A stretch of DNA of 64,000 nucleotides from Clostridia bacterium (GTDB lineage: Bacteria > Bacillota > DTU025): positions 1 through 64,000 of the forward strand of contig JAYFQW010000001.1 of assembly GCA_034926675.1 (NCBI GenBank). Direction: 5' to 3'. Below are positions 1-8,253 of this stretch, piece by piece. The position numbers and the translations under genes are program-made. The notes under the pieces were generated by a model that saw only the letters and a list, made by a program, of their open reading frames with translations, was not told the origin of the DNA and searched no databases. How positions within the stretch are numbered: position 1 is the first letter of the stretch; each line of letters opens with the position of its first letter.

Positions 1-1563
1 CCCCTCTCCCTCGAATCGCTCGACAACTTCCGACGCGACCGATCGGATCTCCTCGATGAACTCCTCCGAACCCTTTACGTACACGAAACCTCGAGAGACT
101 ATCTCTGGTCCGCCGACTACCATGCCCCTGCCGCGATCCACGGCAACGACTGCCATGAGGATTCCGTCTTCTGCAAGGAGTCTCCTGTCACGGAGCACCA
201 CATTCCCCACAGCTCCCACTGACAGCCCATCCACGAGCACATGCCCCGCGGCAACGCGCCCGGCGAGCTCGGCCGAGCCATCGGTGAACTGCATCACGTC
301 GCCAATTTCCGGGATCATTATGCTGGATCTTGGGATCCCCAACTCCTGCGCGATCCGGGCGTGCTTCACAAGGTGGCGGTACTCGCCATGGATCGGGACA
401 AAGTACTTGGGCCTGACCAGGTTTATCATGAGCTTAAGCTCTTCCTGGCTCGCGTGCCCTGATACGTGGAACCCCGAGAATGCCTCGTATATCACCTCGG
501 CGCCCTGCTTGAACAGGCGGTTGATGGTGCTCCCGATCATCCGCTCGTTTCCAGGCACAGTGCTCGCTGAGATGATCACCGTGTCCCCAGGAACGATAGA
601 TATCTTCCTGTGATCCGACATGGCCATGCGAGTGAGAGCGGACATGGGCTCGCCCTGGCTCCCGGTAGTTATGACCACCGTCTTTGACGCAGGTACAGAG
701 TCGAGGGCTTCCACCTCGACCAGCGTTCCGGGCTCCACGTGCAAATAGCCCAGCTCGCGAGCGATCCTCACGTTGTTCTCCATGCTGCGGCCCACGATGG
801 CGACGCGGCGGCCAACCTCTGTGGCGGCATCGAGGACCTGCTGGATCCGCTCGATGTGGGATGCGAAGGTCGTAACGAATATCCTGGCCTTTGCGTCGCG
901 GAAGGCGTCTCCGAAAAGCCGACCCACTACCCGTTCGGATAGAGTGTACCCAGGCCTGTCGGCGTTGGTGGAATCGGCGAGCATCGCAAGCACTCCGCGC
1001 TCTCCAAGCTCTGCAAAGCGTCGAAGGTTCATCACCCGACCGTCCACAGGTGTCTGGTCGATCTTGAAGTCACCAGTGTGAATGACGACCCCTGCTGGCG
1101 TCTCGAGGGCAAGGGCCACGCAGTCAGCGATGGAGTGGCTCACGTGGATGAACTCCACTCCGATGGATCCAACCTGCACCCGGTCGCCTGCCTCAACCAC
1201 GTGCGCTCTGGAGTTGAGCTTCAGCCCGTGCTCCTTGAGCTTCAGGTCAACTAGGGCAAGAGTCAGCCTGGTGCCATACACTGGCACCTCGTTAAGGCGC
1301 TTCAGTACGTATGGAAGCGCGCCTATATGATCTTCGTGTCCGTGTGTCAATAGAATCGCCCGTACGCGGTCCTTGTTCTCCTCCAGATAGGTGACATCGG
1401 GTATGACAAGGTCGACTCCAAACATGTCCTCATCTGGGAACATCAATCCGCAGTCGATCACGACTATGTCCTGGCCATACTCAAGAACCATCATGTTCTT
1501 GCCGATCTCGCCAATTCCACCCAGAGGGATCAGCCGAACGGGTGTTGCTCCGGCGTTTGCCAC
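1..1563 (-). CDS. rnj: Ribonuclease J, 3' end off the window
   Basis: Metallo-beta-lactamase/beta-CASP ribonuclease that acts in mRNA decay and rRNA maturation in the cytoplasm. The visible 521 residues begin with a conserved VRLIPLGGIGEIGKN block and carry the zinc-binding motif THGHEDH at residues 73-79 and an HTGDFK motif further on. The family is about 550 aa, so only the extreme C-terminus is missing beyond position 1. I chose the GTG at 1563 because a GCGAGGTG ribosome site lies about 9 bases upstream; an in-frame GTG at 1578 is possible. It follows dapA on the same strand, as rnjB does in Bacillus subtilis, but has its own promoter. Identity is certain; J1 versus J2 type is not decided. 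Confidence 0.95.
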   Translation of the reverse strand, partial: MANAGATPVRLIPLGGIGEIGKNMMVLEYGQDIVVIDCGLMFPDEDMFGVDLVIPDVTYLEENKDRVRAILLTHGHEDHIGALPYVLKRLNEVPVYGTRLTLALVDLKLKEHGLKLNSRAHVVEAGDRVQVGSIGVEFIHVSHSIADCVALALETPAGVVIHTGDFKIDQTPVDGRVMNLRRFAELGERGVLAMLADSTNADRPGYTLSERVVGRLFGDAFRDAKARIFVTTFASHIERIQQVLDAATEVGRRVAIVGRSMENNVRIARELGYLHVEPGTLVEVEALDSVPASKTVVITTGSQGEPMSALTRMAMSDHRKISIVPGDTVIISASTVPGNERMIGSTINRLFKQGAEVIYEAFSGFHVSGHASQEELKLMINLVRPKYFVPIHGEYRHLVKHARIAQELGIPRSSIMIPEIGDVMQFTDGSAELAGRVAAGHVLVDGLSVGAVGNVVLRDRRLLAEDGILMAVVAVDRGRGMVVGGPEIVSRGFVYVKGSEEFIEEIRSVASEVVERFEGEG

Positions 1564-1685
1564 TGTGTCGATTCGCACCTCGCAATTACTCGTTTCATAC
1601 TCCGCTTACGCGGTTTCAATACCCGCTCCCCAGAGGGACGCGGCTATTGTTCAATGCAGTTTCGTTTAGCTCGCCAACGTTTCAG

Positions 1686-1715
1686 ATTATACACGTACAG
1701 GCCTGTACCTTACAA
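1686..1715 (-). promoter_or_regulatory. SigA-type promoter of rnj with a palindrome in its spacer
   Basis: On the minus strand, TTGTAA (1715-1710), an 18-base spacer and a perfect TATAAT (1691-1686) lie about 120 bases before the RNase J start. The spacer contains the perfect 14-bp palindrome GTACAGGCCTGTAC (1695-1708), an ideal place for a repressor. The protein that would bind it is unknown. Confidence 0.65.
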
Positions 1716-1802
1716 GGACCAAAGCCCTTGCGATGCAGACCGAGCATCCGATAACCCGGCTGTCTCCCCCGTCGACCCACTGCGGAGCCTTCCGCCGCTG
1801 GG

Positions 1803-2702
1803 CTACGCCCCCAATAGTGACAGCGATTCCAGAACCGACCTGACCTGAGCACGTTCCCCATCGGCAGCCTCCACCAGAGGAGACCTGAGCCCGCCAACAT
1901 CGCAGCCAATCAGCTTGAGCGCCGCTTTTATCGGGATCGGGTTGCTCGTGACGAAGATGACCCGGAAGAGCGGCAGCAGCCTCCTGTGAAGCTCTGCAGC
2001 ACGCATCACATTGCCTGCGATGAACGAGGCAATCATATCCTGGATCTCCATCCCAGCCACATGCGACGCGACGCTCACGACGCCCTCTCCGCCGATGGAC
2101 ATGATTGGAATGGTCATGTTGTCGTCGCCGCTGTACACTGCGAACCCCTTGGGGGTCTTCTCCCGTATCTCAGCCACCTGTTCAAGATTCCCGGAGGCCT
2201 CTTTGAGAGCCACGATGTTCGCGAAATCACGTGCGAGCGCGATCATGGTGTCGGCAGAGATGTTGGACGCAGTCCTGCCTGGCACATTGTACACCATCAG
2301 CGGGAGCTTCGTGGCCTTTGCCACCTGAGAGAAATGCCTGTACAGCCCGGCCTGTGGAGGCTTGTTGTAGTATGGCGCCACAATCATCGCACCATCCACG
2401 CCTATGGCCTCCGCCTCTGCAGTAAGCTCAATCGTGACCCTCGTGTCATTTGTGCCAGTTCCCGCAATCACCAAGGCCTTTCCGCCAACCTCATCAACCA
2501 CCGCTCGGAATAGGTCCAGTTTCTCCTGGTGAGTGAGGGTTGCTGCCTCGCCGGTTGAACCCGCCACGACGATCCCATCGGATCCGGTTTCCACAAGCCG
2601 CTTCGCGAGGGCGCGGGCCACATCTAGGTCAACCGACATGTCAGGCGCGAATGGTGTCACCATCGCGGTGAAAACCCGCGCAAATCTGCCGTTCTTCCTC
2701 AA
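1803..2702 (-). CDS. dapA: 4-hydroxy-tetrahydrodipicolinate synthase
   Basis: Condenses pyruvate with aspartate semialdehyde in the first committed step of the lysine/diaminopimelate/dipicolinate branch. The 299-aa length matches the family (about 290). YNVPGR at residues 138-143 supplies the catalytic Tyr, and the Schiff-base Lys is K167 in ALKEASGN. The start is TTG at 2702, with GGGAGGT seven bases upstream; a longer reading from ATG at 2756 would add 18 residues and overlap dapG. It is last in a dapB-dpaB-asd-dapG-dapA run in which every product feeds the same pathway. Confidence 0.95.
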   Translation of the reverse strand: MRKNGRFARVFTAMVTPFAPDMSVDLDVARALAKRLVETGSDGIVVAGSTGEAATLTHQEKLDLFRAVVDEVGGKALVIAGTGTNDTRVTIELTAEAEAIGVDGAMIVAPYYNKPPQAGLYRHFSQVAKATKLPLMVYNVPGRTASNISADTMIALARDFANIVALKEASGNLEQVAEIREKTPKGFAVYSGDDNMTIPIMSIGGEGVVSVASHVAGMEIQDMIASFIAGNVMRAAELHRRLLPLFRVIFVTSNPIPIKAALKLIGCDVGGLRSPLVEAADGERAQVRSVLESLSLLGA

Positions 2703-2752
2703 GGCAATACCTCCCGATGTACAGGAATCCGCAGGAATTCCCAAATTGGCGC

Positions 2753-3982
2753 TCATCTCGAGAGCTCGAACTCTGCGTGCAAGGCCCTTGCCGCCCGCTC
2801 CATATCGGCCTCAGGCACGAGGCATGAGATGGAGTGGTGCGAGTCGGAAGTCTGCAGGATCCGGACACCTGTGTTGTGAAGAGCACGTACTACCTTCGAC
2901 ATGACGCCGGGAACCCCTCGCATGCCCGCTCCCACCACCGACACCTTAGCGCACCCAAGGTTCGCTTGCGCGGCAAGGCCTATGCCTCTGAGCGCCCCAA
3001 TGGCATGATCGGCCTGTTTGGCTGCTACGATGAAAGCAATCCTCTCAGGGAAGACGCTGATCATGTCGACAGAGATGCATTCATCAGCAAGTGTAGTGAA
3101 CACGTCGAGAACCCTGCCGGTGGAGTTGAAGTCGGCTTCAGCCAGGGTAACCTGAGCCATGCCTCCGAGGCATGTCACGCCTGAGATGAATCTATCCGGA
3201 ACAGACACCGGAAGGCCCGGTTTGCTCGCCCCGTCGGTCACGAGGGTCCCACGGGCATCTGAGAAAGTGCTCCTTATGAGCAAGGGGATTCGGGACTGCA
3301 TCGCGATCTCCACGGCACGCTGATGGACTACCTTTGCGCCAAGGTTAGCCATCTCCAGTAGATCAGCATATGCCATCGTCTCCTGGTACCTCGCCTCAGG
3401 CACGATCCTGGGATCAGCGGTCATTATCCCCTCTACATCGGTGAATATCTCTATCACATCTGCCTCGAGCACCGCGCCTAGCGCTGCGGCCGTAGTGTCG
3501 CTCCCTCCACGGCCTAGAGTGGTAATGTCCCCGGATTCGGTGGCGCCCTGGAAACCCGCTACCACGGCCACCTTGCCCTGGGCCAACGCCTCAAGGATGC
3601 GCTTCGGGTCGATCTTCCGGATTCGGGCGTCGCCAAAGGCATCGTCTGTGATGATTCCCGCCTGCCCGCCGGTGAGTGAGACGGCCGGACACCCGGCCGC
3701 CGCTAGCGCCGACACGAGCACGACTGAGGAGATGATCTCGCCGCAGGCTATGATCGCATCCTGCTCCCGGGGAGACATGTTGGCCCCTCCCCGCTCGGCC
3801 AGTTCGATCAGGGAATCCGTGGAATAGGGCGCAGGCTTGCGCCCCATCGCCGACACGACGGCAACAACATCATGGCCTCCAGACCGGGCCTCCAGTATCC
3901 TCGATACGACCCTGGCGCACGCATCCGGATTAGCCACAGATGTGCCGCCGAACTTCTGAACGATGATGCTCAAGGCCGTCAC
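2753..3982 (-). CDS. dapG: Aspartate kinase, monofunctional
   Basis: Phosphorylates L-aspartate, the entry step to diaminopimelate, lysine and dipicolinate. The 409-aa protein opens with the kinase motif VQKFGGTS and has the usual kinase domain to about residue 245, followed by two ACT-type regulatory domains, so feedback control by an amino acid is expected. GTG at 3982 overlaps the asd stop; a TTG four codons in has the better-spaced AGAGGTGA site, so the first three residues are uncertain. The symbol follows the Bacillus order asd-dapG-dapA; the sequence alone cannot separate DapG from LysC type. Confidence 0.92.
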   Translation of the reverse strand: MTALSIIVQKFGGTSVANPDACARVVSRILEARSGGHDVVAVVSAMGRKPAPYSTDSLIELAERGGANMSPREQDAIIACGEIISSVVLVSALAAAGCPAVSLTGGQAGIITDDAFGDARIRKIDPKRILEALAQGKVAVVAGFQGATESGDITTLGRGGSDTTAAALGAVLEADVIEIFTDVEGIMTADPRIVPEARYQETMAYADLLEMANLGAKVVHQRAVEIAMQSRIPLLIRSTFSDARGTLVTDGASKPGLPVSVPDRFISGVTCLGGMAQVTLAEADFNSTGRVLDVFTTLADECISVDMISVFPERIAFIVAAKQADHAIGALRGIGLAAQANLGCAKVSVVGAGMRGVPGVMSKVVRALHNTGVRILQTSDSHHSISCLVPEADMERAARALHAEFELSR

Positions 3983-5004
3983 CTCTGCTTCCCATACAGG
4001 GCAAGGGCGATCTGGACGGCATTCGATGCTGCGCCCTTCCTGAGCTGATCCCCTACTATCCAGAGCCAGATCGCGTTCGGGGCAGACGGGTCTTCCCGAA
4101 GCCTGCCCACTTCGACTGGGTCGGCGCCAGAGGCATGGATCGGCATGGGGTAGCTGAAGTTGGCAGGGTCATCCACCAGCACTACACCTGGGGCTGACTG
4201 AAGAACCTGCCTGACCTGGTCAATCGGGGCGTGTTCCTTTGTCTGTACGTTCGCCGACACAGAATGCGACCGGAACACCGGAACCCTCACCGTGGTGGCG
4301 CTTATCTTCAAAGACTCGTCGCCCAGGATTTTCCTTGTCTCATCAACCGTCTTGTGCTCCTCCTTGGTGTACCCGTCCTCGAGGAATACATCCACTTGGG
4401 GCACGACATTGAAGGCAATCTGGTGATGCACAGGCGCTGTTCGGTAAGGCATGACCGACGGCTTTGGGTCCTCTCCCGCCAGGACCGATTCTGTCTCCTG
4501 CCGAAGCGCCTCCATGCCCCAGTGGCCCGCCCCGGATACTGCCTGGTATGTGGAGACTATCATCCTGCCGATTCCCCAGCGCCGGTGTATCGGGCCGACT
4601 GCCGTGACGGTGATGATGGTTGTGCAGTTCGGGTTGGCGATGATTCCAATGTGGGACTTGGCGGCATCCATGTTGACCTCTGGGATTATGAGTGGGACAG
4701 TGGGATCCATCCGAAACGCACTGGAATTGTCGATTACCAGGGCTCCGCGCCTAACGGCCTCAGGCGCGAGTTCTCGGCTCACCGATGCTCCCGCCGAGAA
4801 GAAGGCCACATCGACGCCGCGAAACAGCTCGGGCGCGGCCTCTGCCACGGTAAGGTCGCCCAAGGGCGTGGACACGACAGTTCCTGAAGAACGCGCCGAC
4901 GACATCAGAGTCATGGTCGAGACTGGCAGGCCTAGCTCGAATATGGCCGAGATCATCTCTCGTCCCACTGCACCTGTTGCCCCGACGACTGCAACATTGA
5001 GCAT
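3979..5004 (-). CDS. asd: Aspartate-semialdehyde dehydrogenase
   Basis: NADPH-dependent reduction of aspartyl phosphate to aspartate semialdehyde, linking DapG to DapA. The 341-aa protein has an N-terminal nucleotide-binding VVGATGAVG and the catalytic Cys (C127) in NPNCTT. ATG at 5004 is preceded by GGGAG at nine bases; an in-frame TTG at 5013 is less likely. It overlaps dapG by four bases, which points to translational coupling. It lies downstream of dpaB with a 41-base gap. Confidence 0.95.
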   Translation of the reverse strand: MLNVAVVGATGAVGREMISAIFELGLPVSTMTLMSSARSSGTVVSTPLGDLTVAEAAPELFRGVDVAFFSAGASVSRELAPEAVRRGALVIDNSSAFRMDPTVPLIIPEVNMDAAKSHIGIIANPNCTTIITVTAVGPIHRRWGIGRMIVSTYQAVSGAGHWGMEALRQETESVLAGEDPKPSVMPYRTAPVHHQIAFNVVPQVDVFLEDGYTKEEHKTVDETRKILGDESLKISATTVRVPVFRSHSVSANVQTKEHAPIDQVRQVLQSAPGVVLVDDPANFSYPMPIHASGADPVEVGRLREDPSAPNAIWLWIVGDQLRKGAASNAVQIALALYGKQR

Positions 5005-5045
5005 ATATATCAACTCCCGCGGTGTGTATAAACAAGTTTACTTTG

Positions 5046-5672
5046 CTATCGGTCACAGGATTCCTGCTGCCCGACACGGGCATCACGCCATTTTTCGATC
5101 AGCATCGGCTGAGCCTGCCTGCCGGAGAGCGCCTCCTCGATGGTCTTCTCCATCTCGTTCATCCGCGCCACAAGAGATGTGGGTTTCCCAACGGGATCAT
5201 CCTGCCCGTATGGTATGAAGAACACGTTTCTCCGAGCAAGCAGCGTTCCTATGTGGCGTGCGCACCCCGAGAGCCCGTCATTGGTGGATACTCCAATCAC
5301 CAGGGGCCTTCCGTTACGCAGGTGCGCCTTCGCCGCCATCAGGACCGGAGAGTCCGTGATGGCCAGAGCCAGTTTAGCCAGGGTGTTGCCAGTGCATGGA
5401 GCAATCACGAGGCAGTCGAGAAGTCGCTTGGGCCCGATCGGCTCAGCCTGGGCTATAGTCTCTATTGTGCGGTTTCCGGTGAGTTTCTCGATCCTGTCCC
5501 GAATATCCTGCGCACGTCCGAACCGGGTGTCGGTGCGCGCAACCGACTCCGACATGATCGGGACTACCGACGCGCCCTCAGCCACCAGGCTCTCAATCTC
5601 CGGAAGGACCTCAGGGATGGTGCAGTGCGAGCCTGTGAGTGCGATCCCGATGCATTTGCCTTCGAGGGTCAT
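5046..5672 (-). CDS. dpaB: Dipicolinate synthase subunit B (SpoVFB)
   Basis: Flavoprotein subunit of the enzyme that oxidises dihydrodipicolinate to dipicolinic acid in the mother cell of sporulating Bacillota. The 208-aa protein is a full-length HFCD-type flavoprotein: N-terminal GIALTGSHC, a central VIAPCTGNTLAKLA, and a C-terminal block containing PVLMAAKAHLRNGRPLVIGV and the GQDDPVGKPTS stretch typical of SpoVFB. ATG at 5672 has GGAGGTG seven bases upstream. In Bacillus the gene directly before it is dpaA; here dapB takes that place and no dpaA remnant is visible in the 160-base gap. DpaB strongly suggests that the organism makes spores. Confidence 0.93.
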   Translation of the reverse strand: MTLEGKCIGIALTGSHCTIPEVLPEIESLVAEGASVVPIMSESVARTDTRFGRAQDIRDRIEKLTGNRTIETIAQAEPIGPKRLLDCLVIAPCTGNTLAKLALAITDSPVLMAAKAHLRNGRPLVIGVSTNDGLSGCARHIGTLLARRNVFFIPYGQDDPVGKPTSLVARMNEMEKTIEEALSGRQAQPMLIEKWRDARVGQQESCDR

Positions 5673-5832
5673 CCGGCGACACCTCCAGTGGTCACCCACT
5701 ACAGCGTGCGGCAGGCACTGATCCGCTGCCGCCGTTCGCAGTATATGGCTGGAGACACGCCGGTGTGTATGTCCGCCGACGGCCAGCGCCTGCTGATGAG
5801 GCGCGAGCGCGTCGACCTCTTCTTTATAGGGC

Positions 5833-6624
5833 CTAATCCATCAGCGAGTCAAGCCCAAGCACGACCATATCCGAGAGCATCACTCGCCTGATGGCTAGCA
5901 GGACCCCGGGCATGAACGAATCACGCCCCATGGAGTCGTGCCTGATGGTAAGGACCTGCCCGGGTCCGCCGAATATCACTTCCTGATGAGCTACAAGCCC
6001 GGGCAACCGCACTGAATGGATTGGCACTCCCTCAACTTCCACCCCACGCACGGCACTATCTCGCGCCCGGGCGCCAACTGCGTCGCCTCGACCGGAAGCC
6101 ACCTCATGCGCGGTGGCCACAGAGGTGCCAGAGGGGAAATCCACCTTCCCGTCATGGTGCAGTTCGATTATCTCGCATGCAGGCATGTACTTGGCGGCTG
6201 CCCTCGCGAAGCGCATCATCAGGACCGCCCCGAGGGCGAAGTTCGGCACGATTGCACCCGCGACACGTTCCTTCGTTGCCTCATTCATCAGATCGCTGAT
6301 CGCCTCTGGCCCCAGACCCGAGGTGCCTACCACGAACCTCACGTGATTCGCGATGGCAGTCATAGTGTTCTCCTGTGCTGCCCGCGCAATGGTGAAATCG
6401 ACCATTACGTCAGGACGGCAGTCCCGAAGTGCGCCGTCGAGATCATCCCGAATCTCGACCCCGAGTGGGCCGACTCCAGCGACGACCCCTGCATCCTGCT
6501 TCACGAGGGAACGGTCTACCGCGCCTGCCAGTTCCATGCCTTCTGCTCTGACCACTGCGCGAACTACCTCTCGTCCCATTCGCCCAGCGGCGCCAGTTAC
6601 CAGTACTCTTGGGTTGGACCCCAT
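5833..6624 (-). CDS. dapB: 4-hydroxy-tetrahydrodipicolinate reductase
   Basis: NAD(P)H-dependent reductase acting on the DapA product. The 263-aa protein has the nucleotide-binding GAAGRMGREV near residue 11 and the catalytic ELHHDGKVDFPSGTS block, in which H156, H157 and K160 are the expected active-site residues (canonical DAPSGT reads DFPSGT here). ATG at 6624 follows GGAAGGGGG; a longer upstream reading has no ribosome site. It is the first gene of the lysine/dipicolinate run. An 18-bp inverted repeat sits just ahead of it. Confidence 0.95.
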   Translation of the reverse strand: MGSNPRVLVTGAAGRMGREVVRAVVRAEGMELAGAVDRSLVKQDAGVVAGVGPLGVEIRDDLDGALRDCRPDVMVDFTIARAAQENTMTAIANHVRFVVGTSGLGPEAISDLMNEATKERVAGAIVPNFALGAVLMMRFARAAAKYMPACEIIELHHDGKVDFPSGTSVATAHEVASGRGDAVGARARDSAVRGVEVEGVPIHSVRLPGLVAHQEVIFGGPGQVLTIRHDSMGRDSFMPGVLLAIRRVMLSDMVVLGLDSLMD

Positions 6625-6643
6625 GGGCCAGACGCCCCCTTCC

Positions 6644-6661
6644 GTTATCCTATATGATAAC
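6644..6661. promoter_or_regulatory. Inverted repeat ahead of dapB
   Basis: GTTATC-CTATAT-GATAAC is a perfect inverted repeat with 6-base arms and a 6-base spacer, starting 20 bases before the dapB start. Read on the minus strand it contains TATCAT, a possible -10 box, so a protein bound here would block transcription of dapB. No good -35 is visible. Confidence 0.35.
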
Positions 6662-6671
6662 ACGGGCAGAA

Positions 6672-6717
6672 GGGCCGGTCGACGGCATGTGCTTAACACA
6701 CACGTCGCGACCGGCCC
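6672..6717 (-). terminator. GC-rich hairpin between the stress-protein gene and dapB
   Basis: GGGCCGGTCG (6672-6681) pairs with CGACCGGCCC (6708-6717), and three further pairs follow beyond a bulge. The U-tract is poor, so it may be an inefficient terminator or only a boundary hairpin after the gene ending at 6752. Confidence 0.4.
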
Positions 6718-6751
6718 GGACGCGCTTCCTGGCTACTGTGTTAGCCCTTGC

Positions 6752-7255
6752 CTAGTGAGTCTCCACATCGGACGCGCCGAAATCCCGCATTGTCTTCGCA
6801 GCAAGATCCACCTTATCGCCTGATGTGTCGACCACCGCAAGTATCTGCCCTTCACGCACCTTGCCCTCGTAGTACTTCCCTCGCTCGGCCGGGATCCCCA
6901 TGTCAACCAGCCCACCGACGAGCCCTCCGCCTACCGCTCCAGTGAGGGTCGCAGCGAGCGGCCCTGCCGCCACTATTGGCCCGAGCCCCGGAATAGCCAG
7001 CGCGCCAAGACCAGCCAGAAGGCCTGTCACTCCTCCGAGGACCCCGCCGGTGGCTGTTCCGCCCATTGCAGCACCTGCATTGGACATCGTAGCGCCGCCA
7101 CCCTGCTGGCCCTCTTTTCCGCCTCCGCCTCCGCCTCCGCTTTCACCTTTGGCAACCACGGATATCCTGTCCTGCGCGAGCCCGGAATCGCGCAACCGCC
7201 TGATGCAGGATTCAGCGTTATTGCGAGATGAGAAAGTGCCGATTACCCTGGACAT
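6752..7255 (-). CDS. General stress protein 17M-like / glycine-zipper protein
   Basis: A 167-aa protein of unknown biochemical role. Residues 1-38 form the N-terminal fold seen in YflT/GSP17M-type proteins (SRVIGTF, then ISVVAKG). A Gly-rich linker (residues 39-55) is followed by a long Gly/Ala segment, about residues 60-115, that resembles a glycine zipper and could insert into or lie on a membrane. The C-terminal part, EGQILAVVDTSGDKVDLAAK, is soluble-looking and may duplicate the N-terminal fold. ATG at 7255 has AAGGAGGT six bases upstream. The family link is by pattern only. Confidence 0.6.
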   Translation of the reverse strand: MSRVIGTFSSRNNAESCIRRLRDSGLAQDRISVVAKGESGGGGGGGKEGQQGGGATMSNAGAAMGGTATGGVLGGVTGLLAGLGALAIPGLGPIVAAGPLAATLTGAVGGGLVGGLVDMGIPAERGKYYEGKVREGQILAVVDTSGDKVDLAAKTMRDFGASDVETH

Positions 7256-7319
7256 CACTCAACCTCCTTGAAACGGAAACACTTGAACCCTGTGACTAGT
7301 GTCTCCAGGAGGTGTGAGT

Positions 7320-7514
7320 TCATTCCCGAGTTGGGATTCTCTCCTTCACCCTGAGGAACTGGACAATGAGCTTGTCAAGCTGGCCAGAGACAGCGTACGC
7401 TCTGCCAGACGCACATGCCGTCCCCTCCTTGATCACAATGTCGTGGAGTTCAGCGCGAAGAGCCTCGATATCCTGTCGGAGCAAGTCAAGTCGCTCCTCG
7501 ATTGCCTCATCCAT
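7320..7514 (-). CDS. Spo0E-like small phosphatase family protein
   Basis: A 64-aa protein. It carries the family signature SGQLDKLI (S-x2-L-D-x-L-I) in its C-terminal half, preceded by a predicted helix of the IEALRAELHDIV kind; members remove phosphate from response regulators such as Spo0A-P. ATG at 7514 is chosen because it gives the usual size; an in-frame GTG lies five codons upstream. It starts 28 bases after the dut stop on the same strand, so the two are probably co-transcribed. Whether it acts on Spo0A is inferred from the family only. Confidence 0.65.
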   Translation of the reverse strand: MDEAIEERLDLLRQDIEALRAELHDIVIKEGTACASGRAYAVSGQLDKLIVQFLRVKERIPTRE

Positions 7515-7542
7515 GGTGGGTTTTCGCACCTTCCTTCGGCGA

Positions 7543-8025
7543 TCAGCCGGTGTGCCCGAATCCGCCATCTCCGCGTGCAGTCTCATCAAGCGACTCCGCC
7601 TCGGAGAGTTCCGCTCTTGTCACAGGCGCTATCACCAACTGAGCGATGCGGTCGCCGTGTCGGACAAAGAACTCCTCCTCGCCCAGATTTATGAGAACCA
7701 CCGCGATCTCCCCGCGGTAGTCGGAATCTATGGTCCCCGGCGAATTGAGAACTGTCACGCCGCGCTTCGCCGCGAGTCCGCTCCTCGGGCGGACCTGTCC
7801 TTCATACCCTGGAGGCAGCGCTATGCGCCAGCCAGTGGGAACAAGACCACGGGCGCCTGGGGCGATGCTGACTTCCCCATCAAGGCAGGCCCGAAGATCG
7901 AGCCCAGAAGCCGACTCCGTCATGTAGCAGGGCAGCTCGGCACGGGGCTTCCCTGCACAGCGCATAACCTTCACAGCCAGGCGGCCTGCGGATCCGCCGC
8001 TCTGGGCAGGCTCTTCCGTATGCAT
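7543..8025 (-). CDS. dut: Deoxyuridine 5'-triphosphate nucleotidohydrolase
   Basis: Hydrolyses dUTP to dUMP and pyrophosphate, keeping uracil out of DNA and supplying thymidylate synthesis. The 160-aa protein has the trimeric dUTPase motifs in order: [30 protein letters not shown], and the C-terminal Gly-rich arm [14 protein letters not shown] at 8025 follows GGAGGAGATCTC. Longer readings upstream, and a long open frame on the opposite strand here, are spurious. Confidence 0.95.
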   Translation of the reverse strand: MHTEEPAQSGGSAGRLAVKVMRCAGKPRAELPCYMTESASGLDLRACLDGEVSIAPGARGLVPTGWRIALPPGYEGQVRPRSGLAAKRGVTVLNSPGTIDSDYRGEIAVVLINLGEEEFFVRHGDRIAQLVIAPVTRAELSEAESLDETARGDGGFGHTG

Positions 8026-8253
8026 GAGATCTCCTCCTTTGCTCCGGCGCCGGAAGGACGCCTCGGCTGTGATTCGTCTTGTTTGCCGCAACTCCTGCGA
8101 GAACTGCGAAATACATCGTACTATGGAAACCGAATCCATACTGCCCCCTATTTGCTTGAAGGATTTGCGAGTGAGGACTCGAAATCTGCATCTAGCTGCG
8201 CTGCGGCATATGAACCAGGAAACCACGGACGTCCATGGAGGGGAGGGAACCAA

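Noticed and set aside
7366-8253. Long open frame on the plus strand extending the GH18 gene upstream by about 300 codons
   Set aside because: It runs antisense over the Spo0E-like and dut genes, has no ribosome site, and the GTG at 8254 starts a proper signal peptide after GGAGGGGAGG.
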